Assembly (NCBI GenBank): GCA_947095585.1
Contig: OX352762.1
Coordinates: 7,419,969-7,483,968 of the forward strand
Direction: 5' to 3'
Length of the DNA stretch: 64,000 bases
DNA from: Nephrocerus scutellatus
Taxonomy: Eukaryota > Arthropoda > Insecta > Diptera > Pipunculidae
This document shows, in pieces, positions 55,268-64,000 of the stretch. Below the pieces are notes generated by a model, which saw only the letters and a list, made by a program, of their open reading frames with translations, searched no databases and was not told where the DNA came from. The translations under genes were made by a program, and so were the position numbers. Each line of letters begins with the position of its first letter. The first letter of the stretch is position 1.

Positions 55268-57368
55268 ATGACGGAAGATGGCACCTCTTTGGCTGTGGAT
55301 GGTGATGGCGGTCATGTCAGACGGTCCTCTTCCGATGGTCTATGTTGCTCTTCGATTTTTCGCCACAATCGATCGGAGGGTGCACCAAAAACGTATATCG
55401 GTGCAGCAGCAGCTAATGATGACAACAACGATAACAACTCTATAGACGATTCATCATCGAACACCACTACCGTTGGCGATCATCGAATAAGAGAGCAGCC
55501 TAAGCTTTACAATTGTCGCAGCATTTCTATTATTGGACGTCGACCGACACCACTCTCCTTGTCGGCATCAGCATCAGTTTTGCGCTATGGACCGACATTT
55601 TCGAGGCAAACAACAATTGGCTCATCGTTGGCGGCCTTTGAGGACAGCATGACCGAAATTCGTGTAAGTACACAATGCATGCAAAGTGCAAAAGGGCTGG
55701 GGCTGCCCGCCTGACAGTCCACTTCTCCAACTGAATCAGTTGTTGTTGATGTTTTGCGGTGCTTGGTGTTGTGTGGTGTGCGTATATTGTGAATAGCGGA
55801 TGCTTTACTGAAATGTTTCACACCGATGCTAACAGTTCTTTTTGTTTTATTAATCGATTGAATGCACCACAGATTGAGGACATCCAAAATGAGCACGAAC
55901 CGACGTCAGCAATCCTGGATTATTGCAAGCGAAAGGTTAGTAGGCGAGATAATTTTTGTTTTCCCTCTTGTTTTTGTTATACTAACAATCTCCTCTGAAG
56001 TTCCTGCGGCCGTATGTTGCGATATTAACGTTAGTTGGCCTCAATCCGATCTCGACAGAAACAACTTTCTGTCGTGCGTGCCTCAGTTATATGCACGCTG
56101 TGCTGGTCATCAGCGTGTTGTGCCTTGGTTACTTTCTTCAGTATTTGACGTCATATAGGTGAGTGAAGGTTCTTTAATAATCTGATTTAATGGACTGATC
56201 TTTCCCCCCCCCCCCCAACCACCAAGGGGTGATCGTGGATTTGGCACCACCACCAACCGGAAGATAATTCCACAAGGCACCGTTTACTTTGCCGCCGCTC
56301 GGACTGTTGGAGAACTTCTTTTCGGCTATGTCATCCCGAACGCTCTACATTTAATGGGATACGTTTCAGCGATCGTCGTCTGCAAAATCATCGATCAGGA
56401 AGAGTTGCAGAATCTTATTGAGCGGGTCTTTTTGATGTCGATGAAACCGCGACGTCTATGTATGATGCTGTGGCTGAACGTCTTTTTAGGTTTTGCATTC
56501 CTGATCATCCTCTTTGGTTATGTGGTGCCATCGGTGTGGATGCAGTCACATATTGTGAAAGTCAGCTGGCTGATTGGACCGTTGCAGGATTATCAGGCGG
56601 CTACAAAGGTAATAATAATTGTCAACGTGGTATTCTCCAATAATAATCACATCACAATTTCCCAGCATAGATAGTACTGCTTGTGGCAATATTCATTCAA
56701 GATCTTGTCGAGATTGTCATTCTCACCAGCTACTGCATCGAGTGTTATCTGCTGCGTGTTCACCTGTCTACGTTGTCGCACAAACTTCTGATGCATTCCA
56801 TTGAGTCACTCGACTGGATGAGGGTAAGTTTGCTGTATATTCACCAATACTTCTCTCTGTATCTTATTGTCTTTTTCTTATTATTTATATTAAGGATGTT
56901 CTTGAATTCCGGAAACTGCTTGACCATCTGAACAACCGTGTCGCCGTACCTGTATGTTTCTTCATCGTAATGAATCTTTCCTATGGATTTGCTGGTGTCG
57001 TCTATCTCTTCAAGGACTTTGATTTTCATTATTCCGCCATTAAAGTGGTCGTGCTGAACATAATCAATGTCTGCCTGTGGATGGTCATGGGTCTGGTGCC
57101 ATTTTTTATGGCATCGTCTGTAACGCGAGTCTGCCAGACGGCTCAGGCAAATGGACATCATATCCGTGTACGGCCATTCCTATACCACAACACCTCGTCG
57201 GATGATCTCAATTCAACATTGCTGTTCGCCTCGTCACTGGACATGTCTGCAAAACTCTTCCGCATGCCAATACAACAAAACTATTTGTGCTTTGCTATTG
57301 TAATCGTTTCCATTGTCGTCCTAACGCTAGGCATGTGCCTCAATTTGTCAGCGTTAGGTAGTTTTTAA
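55268..57368 (+). CDS. Seven-transmembrane gustatory-receptor-like protein (541 aa, six exons)
   Basis: Exons are 55268-55663, 55873-55935, 56001-56158, 56227-56608, 56671-56823 and 56895-57368. Introns are 62-209 bp with donors GTAAGT, GTTAGT, GTGAGT, GTAATA and GTAAGT. The joined frame is open for 541 codons, and a TAG directly before the ATG fixes the start. Residues 1-150 are polar, low complexity and probably cytoplasmic (RRSSSDGL, DNNDNNSIDDSSS). Seven hydrophobic segments follow: YMHAVLVISVLCLGYFLQYL, FAAARTVGELLFGYVIPNAL, LWLNVFLGFAFLIILFGYVV, IVLLVAIFIQDLVEIVILTS, PVCFFIVMNLSYGFAGVVYL, IINVCLWMVMGLVPFFMASS and LCFAIVIVSIVVLTLGMCLN. The segment before the first (FLRPYVAILTLVGLNP) and this topology resemble the insect gustatory receptor/Grl superfamily, whose canonical TYxxxxxQF motif in the last helix I do not see. 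A ligand or ion-channel role is inference. The gene looks intact, with no frameshift. Confidence 0.88.
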
Positions 57369-57411
57369 GTGACATCACCGTGCCTTTTTGTTTTCTCATC
57401 CATCTCAAATG

Positions 57412-57417
57412 AATATA
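57412..57417 (+). terminator. Candidate poly(A) signal of the receptor-like gene
   Basis: AATATA, a known variant of AATAAA, lies 44 bases after the stop codon. A GT/T-rich stretch ('tgtgagatttttattt') follows within 20-30 bases, as expected for a cleavage site. Confidence 0.4.
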
Positions 57418-57429
57418 AACGCGAAACGA

Positions 57430-58870
57430 TAAGTGTGAGATTTTTATTTAAAAATACTGTTAATCCTTTACTCAGCTAAGCAGCTTCAAAATATTAGGCT
57501 TAAGTTGGATTCGAAAATCCCTTGGATTCACATGAATTGAAAATTCTTGGCACTTGGAACTTTTTTATGAAGCTAACAGAAAATTGTAAAACGGCATGTG
57601 ACTGATGTAAATGTTTATTTCTTCTTTTACCTCTTCGCTCTTCCTGCAAATGACTAAGGACGATCATCTCTGGCTCAGGTACAATAATTCTAAATTCAAT
57701 ATCCGCTCTGAGTGGTGCTACTTTGCTTCCTTTATAAACATAAAGGAAGCAAAATCGTTGCCCCAAACAGCTTCATTGTTATATCGCGTTGCTAATATTA
57801 GAGACAATGATCTGGAGTCCATGAAGGGGTGAGAAATTTTTGTCAAGCTCTTGCTTAGCTTGTGCCAGTTTTTAGTAGGTAGGTAGTAGTAGGTACATAA
57901 CATAACATAATCATCAAAGCGGAAGGCACAGTGTGTCGTTTTATCCCGCACCCACATTTTCGTATACGCAAAAGTTATTTTGTTGGTTGCGGAAATAGGG
58001 TAAAGGAAGTAACTGTTGGCACTTGGCAGCATTTACGCTCAATGTGGCACAAATATTACTTAGTTTCCATGGCCGAAAAAACCCAGTGTGGTTATATGCT
58101 TGGAGACGCAAATTCGCGTTAGTTTCGGTAAACCCCATTTAACTTCACGACACTCTTTGTAAGTAGACAACGGATTTGGTATTGTGATCTCCAAATTTCA
58201 ACTTAGTTTCAACCGAACCCAAATCAATCCAGATTCATGGAGACGTAGTACATAATGCAATGCAATGTTCGTTAAATGACGTAGGCGTAAGCGAGTTCAA
58301 TGAAATAAGACATTCGGAGCAAAGTTTGACAGCTGAGAGAAAGCTGGTATGAAATTTGATTTTTTAATAAACTGCTTGGTATAATTTTTGAATTGAGGAA
58401 TTTAGATTTAATTTTAATTTATTTATTTAATTTAATCCATCTCTTAGGAAATAAAAAACTTGAGGCTTATTCAATTTTTATGTCAATGACAGGGATTGCT
58501 AAATTTAATTCTGGGTAACTTAAAGAAAATGAGAGAAATTAGCTAAGAATTCGTTCTGTTTTTACATAAAAATAGACCCACTGTTGCCTATTATAAGTAA
58601 CCATTTATGTAAAAAATAAAAAATATCAGAAGTTATCACAATCTAACGCCTCCTTTTAATAGAAAATTAAAGTATATAGTGTTATTTCAAAATTTTTAGT
58701 CACTCATTTTTGACATAGTGCCTTAAGCTTGAATTATAATGAACATATGCCCGCATGTGTACGCATACGTTATAATGAAGTTCAGCTGTGATCGGTTAAG
58801 TTTTCCTTCACTTTTGCGAGCGATTCTGGTAGATATTTGCTTGAGTACAATTGTCAGTACATCTGACATT
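57430..58870. other. No gene recognised; perfect short hairpin
   Basis: There are chance frames only. A perfect 14-bp stem with a 4-base loop lies at 57722-57753 ('tttgcttcctttat' / 'ataaaggaagcaaa'). A frame at about 57650-57832 passes through it and lacks known motifs. Confidence 0.5.
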
Positions 58871-58879
58871 TGACATTTT

Positions 58880-59640
58880 TGTCATTTGGAAACTAAAAGC
58901 AGAGACGAACAGAGACTGATGCTTATGCAGGAAAAAGTGACACTTCACGTGCAGTATTGCGAGCGGCTTAGATCGCTCTTAACATCAATACATTTGACAT
59001 TTGTCTTTTGGAAACTAACATGCAGAGACGAACAGAGACTGATGCTTATGCAGGAAAAAGTGACACTTCACGTACACTATTGCGAGCGGCTTAGGTCGCT
59101 TTTTACATCAGTAACTTTGACATTTGTCTTTAGGAAACTAATATGCAGAGACGAACAGGGACTGATGCTTATGCAGGAAAAAGTGACACTTCACGTACAC
59201 TATTGCGAGCGGCTTAGATCGCTTTTTACATCAGTAACTTTGACATTTGTCTTTTGGAAAATTACATGCAGAGACGAACAAAGACTGATGCTTATGCAGG
59301 AAAAAATGACACTTCACGTAAACTATTGCGAGCGGCTTAGATTGCTCTTTACATCAGTAAATTTGACAGTTGTCTTTTGGAAACTAATATGCAGAGACGA
59401 ACAGAGACTGATGCTTATGCAGGAAAAAGTGACATTTCACGTACACTATTGCGAGCGGCTTAGATCGCTCTTTACATCAGTACATTTGACATTTGTCTTT
59501 TGGAAACTAATATGCAGAGACAAACAGTGACTTATGCTGGAAAAAGTGACACTTCACTTTCTCTTTTGCGAGCGGTTGAGGTCCCTCTTTAAATTAGTAC
59601 ATTTGACATTTTTGTCATTTGGTAACTGTCATACATTAAT
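58880..59640 (+). repeat. 123-bp minisatellite, six units, open in one frame
   Basis: Units start with 'cagagacgaaca(g/a)agactga' at 58900, 59023, 59146, 59269, 59392 and 59515, so five spacings are exactly 123 bp. Because 123 is divisible by three, one frame stays open for 214 codons and gives a 41-residue repeat: RDEQRLMLMQEKVTLHV, then HYCERLRSLFTSVTLTF and VFWKLIC. There is no obvious promoter, splice site or known domain. The last unit is diverged and interrupted. I regard it as a minisatellite with coincidental coding potential. Confidence 0.88.
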
Positions 59641-59679
59641 TTTCACACAAAAAACTTAATAAAAGTCTTTTCGGGAGAA

Positions 59680-60030
59680 GATTCACTTCAAGAGGGAAGG
59701 AGAAAAAAAAGATTGATTCACAAGATTAAATGAATACGGCTTTCCAAGTCAATCTTGATTGGGGCAGATCTAGTAGGGTGCAATTTAATCCGAATAAATT
59801 CCAAGCTTATCTTCTTTCTCAGAAGGCAGTACAACATTACATGCCACCTATAATTATTGCGAGATCTGTTTCACTTAAGATGTTAGGTTTGAATGTTTCA
59901 AGTGAACTTTCTTGGAAGGAACCCATCCATATGGAATTTGAAATAAAAGCAAGCCAATGTATGGGCTTCATAAGACGTTGTAACTTCTACTTCACTCCCT
60001 CTAAAGTATTAAGATTATAAAAAAATTATG
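59680..60030 (+). pseudogene. Jockey-type LINE fragment (after the RT catalytic site)
   Basis: The frame from about 59730 reads NTAFQVNLDWGRSSRVQFNP, NKFQAYLLSQKA, SLKMLGLNVSSELSWKEPIH and QCMGFIRRCNFYFTPSKVLR L. This matches the 'L--I--WG--N-V-FN--KTQ--LLS', 'LGM-IS---RW--HI' and 'GFL-RCKKYFTPSDL' blocks of Jockey LINEs. It is short, with no catalytic residues, and ends at a TAA. Confidence 0.75.
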
Positions 60031-60039
60031 TTAGATACA

Positions 60040-60300
60040 ATATATACTCGGAATATACAAAATTCTATTTTGGACGACACTCACAAAATTTTAGCTCTCT
60101 AGGTTTTATGGAAGTTGGTTTAAAAGGACCTCAAAGAGGTCGAAAAAGAAAATTTCAACTCATCACACGCGCCACACGTGACGTGCGGCAAACTCGGAAT
60201 ATAAAAAATGCTATTTTGGACTTAGACTCTCTAGGCTCTGTAGGTCGTATGGAAGTTGGTTAAAAAGGACCTCAAAGTGGTCGAAAATACAGACAAGTTA
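60040..60300 (-). repeat. Dispersed repeat family B, two tandem units
   Basis: Two units carry 'ctcggaatata(c/t)a(a/g)aa', '(a/t)gctattttggac', 'ctctaggtt', 'tatggaagttggtt' and 'aaaaggacctcaaag'. The first also holds 'catcacacgcgccacacgtg'. They correspond in reverse complement to 185-440. Confidence 0.65.
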
Positions 60301-60304
60301 AATA

Positions 60305-61475
60305 AAAGTTTTTAAAAAAAGAGAAATTCATGTTTTTGGAAGACAACTTGCCGCACTTTTACGCTATCGCTTTAACCTTTAATACGTGTGCGTGTGAAAA
60401 ACAAAAAATAAACCCCTACAATATCCAGCCAAACCCTCGCGCTCGCACCAGAAAATAATGCAAAGAACACACTCTCATTGTAGTCCTCATAATCATTACA
60501 TTGTAAGCACACCTCATTTAATTTCATTAAAATTGGCACCATCCAACAGATGCGAAATGAAGATTGGTCCATCTTAACACGACGCCGATGAGGACGACGA
60601 CGACGACATGACGCTTAAGAGCTTAACGAGCCTTTTTTTGTGCTTATGAGTACGTTGGCAGGACGAGCAGGACAACCACCCACCCACCCAGTGTGAGGAA
60701 AAAAATCAAAATTCACTGTTGCTGTACTGAAGAAGAAATTAACTTCAATAAATAAGAAACATTTACGCTACAACAAGATTTTCCGTTTCTCCTGGTTTTT
60801 CGGTTAAATCCAGTCCATTCATCCGCGCAGTACGTTGTTGCTTACTTAGCCTGTCCTGTCCCTGTCCTGGCTTCCACCCCTCTGTTATTGTTCTTTTCAG
60901 ATTTAGTTTTATGCGAATGTGAAATGCTTATAGGTATATGTATATCAATGCATACACATTCCACCTGGAGCAATGTTGGCAGCTATGGTCGGTCGGTACG
61001 GAACGCGCTATTCTTCCCACGTAATTGCTTTCGCTCTGATTAAGACGTATTTAAGCGCTTTTCACTGTGGCCATCGCCATTAAAACTAAAGTGGAAGAAG
61101 TTTTTCATTTTAATTAGGTGCAACGTGCAGAGTGCAAGACAGCGTATGATTTTAATCACGTTGAAGAGTGTGGTGAGATGATTGTTGGCGGAGGAGTGGG
61201 AGAGAGGTGCTAAAGCGACATTTTAATGTTGCCGCAGTGTATACCTATGCATCACCATTGGCAGACCATTACATCAGCCCCTTAATAGCGGAATTTAATT
61301 TAATCTTTATGAAATCATGAAAACAATTGGCGAATCCGTTAAATTGAGCTCAAAATCAGTGAATTTTTGAGCGGTACCAAGAGGGTCTACACACCAGAAA
61401 AGAGTGTATTTGTGTTTTTGATAAATAATTTTATTACGGACCTAAAACGTTTTACTACAAAATCGCAAAATTCCT
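60305..61475. other. No gene recognised
   Basis: There are short chance frames only, with a GAC triplet tract at 60592-60609 and (CCCA)n at 60677-60690. Confidence 0.5.
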
Positions 61476-61479
61476 TCAA

Positions 61480-61765
61480 TTTTTTAAATTTGTTCGTTTG
61501 TTTGTCGTGGAATCTTGCGATCAATTTTTAACCAACTTCCCAAAGTCGGATTTCATTGAAACTTTGCAAATATGCGTACCTCCGATGAAAACACTTTCTA
61601 TTTAAAATTTGGGGGCTCCCATACAAATATTTTACAAAATTTACCTGATTTTCTTCAAATTTTATATACAGGTATATCTACGATGGACAACACTTTTTGT
61701 AAAAAAAATTCAAATGAACCCGGTTCAAACTTTGCACAAATATGTAGCTCCTTTTAGAGAATTAA
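61480..61765 (+). repeat. Dispersed repeat family A, copy 5
   Basis: It carries 'cgtggaatcttgcgatcaat', 'ttttaaccaacttcc', 'gggggctcccatacaaatat', 'tttacctgattttcttcaaa' and 'gatggacaacactttttgta'. The 5' terminus is missing or changed. Confidence 0.7.
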
Positions 61766-61973
61766 CATGAAAAACTTTAATTCTGTGAGTTGTATAATTT
61801 ATAATTTTAAAAGAAAGAGGGAAGATTAAATATAAAACCAGTTTGAGCGCCACTAAAATTGGTCCATTGGCGCTCGAAATTAGTCGTGTTAGAGTGCGCC
61901 ATTTTATATGGCACAGTCGTTTATTAAAACTGAATCGGTACTTAAAAAACTACTCGTAGTTATTAATAATGTA

Positions 61974-63223
61974 AAGGGTTATCCATTTTGCGGTTTCAAA
62001 AGTAAACGTAAATAAAACACATATAAAATATTTTTTATCATGATATTTATTTTTTATTATAAAGTTTGACCGTTGACATTATGTGTGAAACACTACATCA
62101 TTTAAATGACCACCACGTGAATTGTTGCAAGCATCAATTCTTTTGAGGTAATTTTTGACCACTTTTTGACACATATTGGGCGGTATCTCAGCCATAACTT
62201 GACGAATATTGGTTTTTAAGTGCTCAAGAGTTAAAGGTTTATCTGCATAAACACGGTCTTTCGCGTAGCCCCACAAAAAAAAGTCAAGCGGTGTCAAATC
62301 GCATGATCTTGGTCTCTTGCAATAAAGCCATATTCGCTCGACTTGTGTGGCATGTGGCACCGTCTTGTTGAAACCACATATTTTCTAAGTCGTATTCTTC
62401 AATAGCAGGCAAAAAAAAGTCGGTTAGCATATGACCATAAACCGAATTGACGGTGACAGTCGTTCCATTGTCGTTTTCGAAGAAGTAAGGTCCAATTACA
62501 CCTCCGGACCAAAGAGCGCACCAAGCAATGACTTTTTGTGGATGTAATGGCCTCTCTTCAATTACTTGAGGATTCTCAGAACCCCAAATACGACAATTTT
62601 GTTTGTTAACATACCCACCGAGTGAGAAATGTGCTTCGTCGCTGAAGAATATTTTGTTCGAAAAATCGCTGTCCACCGCCTGTTGTTCAAGCACCCATTC
62701 GACGTATCTACGACGTTGTAAATGGTCAGCTGGCTTAAGTTGTTGTGTGAGCTGGATTTTATATGGATTTAGGTGTAGATCCAAATGCAAAATACGCCAT
62801 AATGTGCCGTAAGACAGTCCTAATTCCTGAGAACGACGAGGAATCGACACATTCGGGTCTTCGGCAATACTTTCACTTATAGCAGCGATATTTTCAGTGG
62901 TACGAGCGAAACGATGATGCACAGGCCTTACAATATCTGTAACCGATCCAGTCTCTTCTAATTTCTTCACAATTTTGCCAATTCCTTGCGTAGTTGGACG
63001 ATTATGTAAACCATAATCTCCTCTTAAAGCACGATATGTGGCTGTGGCAGAATCACCATTTTTGTAGTAGGTTTTTACAATTTCAAGCGTTGTGCGATAG
63101 TTAAGCGATCTATTTTCGTAAATGTCAGACTTTCAACTGAAAAAAAAAATGTTTTAACAACTTAGTTTGACAGATGTCGAATTCCAGCCCTATACTTTTG
63201 AAACCGCGAAATGGATAACCATT
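61974..63223 (-). mobile_element. IS630/Tc1-superfamily transposon with near-complete transposase
   Basis: The 1250-bp element has terminal inverted repeats: GGTTATCCATTTTGCGG at 61977 and, on the minus strand from 63220, GGTTATCCATTTCGCGG. They continue to 28 bp with one mismatch. TA lies at 61972-61973 and 63224-63225. The minus-strand transposase runs from about 63127 to 62079: YENRSLNYRTTLEIVKTYY, GLHNRPTTQGIGKIVKKLEE (helix-turn-helix), PRRSQELGLSYGTLWRILHL, IFFSDEAHFSLGGYVNKQNC (first Asp), MWFQQDGATCHTSRANMALL (second Asp) and, after a break, RPRSCDLTPLDFFLWGYAKD (third Asp). At about 62320 some 17 codons are lost with a frameshift. No ATG precedes the open frame; a TGA lies upstream of KSDIYENR. 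It is inactive but young-looking. Confidence 0.92.
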
Positions 63224-63229
63224 TATATT

Positions 63230-63535
63230 ATTGAAAAAAGGGCAAGAAATTATGAATCTAAAACATTACATATACAATTTTTGATGGTTCATTTCATTAA
63301 ATTATATATTAATTAACAAAGTGGTTTGAAATATACAGGGTGTATCCGTTAATGGGGAAAATACTTAAATGGGTAATTCCTTGGTTAATTTCGTGAAAAA
63401 ATCGTTCAGGAGGGGGAGTCTATATGCACCCCTTGCCCCATACGTAGCGTTTTAATGCGAAGAGACTTGCTTTTGACATTACATCATTTCACACCCTTTA
63501 ACACTTGATCGCTTCTAGCTACAAGGTCACTGTTG
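63230..63535. other. No gene recognised
   Basis: AT-rich sequence includes 'acagggtgtatccgttaatg' at 63335-63354, a phrase common at transposon ends, but no matching partner is present. Confidence 0.35.
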
Positions 63536-63539
63536 GTCT

Positions 63540-64000
63540 TTTTAAATTCTCTATATTAACTTCGAGTGCCCTTGGCTGGCGGACTGGCTGGCTGGCTGGT
63601 CAGATCTTGTGATCAATTTTTAACCCACATACCAAAGCCCGATTTTATTGAAATTTTGCACACATGTATATTTCCGGTGACAATACGTTCTATTAATAAT
63701 TGGGGCACCTCGGGCTTTGGGGTCGTGGGGCTCCCATACAAATTTATTACAAAATGTACCCGATTTTCTTCAAATTTTATCTCCGGTGGACACACTTACT
63801 GTAAAAATTTGGGAGTGATCGGCCCCATGGGTCGGGGGGCACCCATACAAATTTTATAAAAAAAAGTACCCGATTTTCTTCAAATTTTATACGAACAACA
63901 GTTTTTGTAAAAATTTGGTAGTGTTCGGGCTCCGGGGTCGGGGACCTCCCTAACAAAATGTTTAAAAAATTTACCCGCTTTCATACAAACTGCACATTGT
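63540..64000 (+). repeat. Dispersed repeat family A, copy 6 (runs off the window)
   Basis: It begins 'aaattctctatattaacttcg', then 'agtgcccttggctggcgg', 'cagatcttgtgatcaat' and three units with 'cccgattttcttcaaatttt' and 'gatcggccccatgggtcggg'. It is the longest internal array of the family here, continuing past the window end. Confidence 0.75.

Noticed and set aside
57611..57832. Possible exon downstream of the receptor-like gene
   Set aside because: The frame crosses a perfect hairpin, lacks a donor/acceptor pair of quality and has no domain.
1..64000. CRISPR array, bacterial operon or phage-type system
   Set aside because: No regularly spaced identical repeats with unique spacers exist. 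The gene structure, splice sites and transposon content are those of an insect genome.

Overview
This window looks like euchromatic but heavily transposon-loaded DNA from a fly (higher Diptera). The reasons are short introns with GT..AG borders, fly-like simple repeats (CA, CTGT, CAA), and a mobile-element mix of Jockey, RTE and R1/LOA-like LINEs, mariner/Tc1 elements, Helitron pieces and a tRNA-derived SINE. A tephritid or muscoid fly would fit, but the sequence alone does not fix the species. There are no bacterial-type operons and no tRNA or rRNA genes. Almost every open frame is a chance frame or a decayed transposon frame.

Only one complete host gene is evident: a six-exon, 541-residue, seven-transmembrane protein at 55268-57368 (+). 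It has the layout of an insect gustatory-receptor-like protein with a long cytoplasmic N-terminus. A second host-gene candidate is a single 3'-terminal coding exon at 47701-47831 (+). It has an excellent splice acceptor, and its upstream exons are not visible, so part of the window may be its intron.

Region by region. 0-7.5 kb: dispersed repeats, a GGTCTTTTGGGG minisatellite in both orientations, a Helitron helicase remnant, RTE-like endonuclease, a SINE fragment and a Helitron-like 3' end. 9.4-17.7 kb: a large foldback structure with a SINE near its apex, RTE and Jockey-like RT remnants, a transposase remnant, and an AT-rich tandem array with a 389-bp higher-order period. 22-29 kb: a Tc1 transposase remnant, LINE pieces in both orientations, an 85-bp pogo-like MITE and an eroded RTE. 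30.5-35.4 kb: a solo LTR with a SINE inside it, a second copy of the LTR without the SINE, then a roughly 50-bp satellite with a 283-bp higher-order duplication. 38-54.8 kb: transposase and LINE remnants, several of them nested, ending in a pogo-like terminal repeat pair that encloses a LINE RNase H segment and an internally deleted mariner. 55-57.4 kb: the receptor-like gene. 58.9-64 kb: a 123-bp minisatellite whose units stay open in one frame, LINE scraps, and a 1.25-kb IS630/Tc1-superfamily element with both terminal repeats and one disabling deletion.

The elements do not form a pathway; they record successive insertions. Element boundaries without clear terminal repeats are approximate. 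Family names for LINEs rest on recognised motifs, not on a database search.
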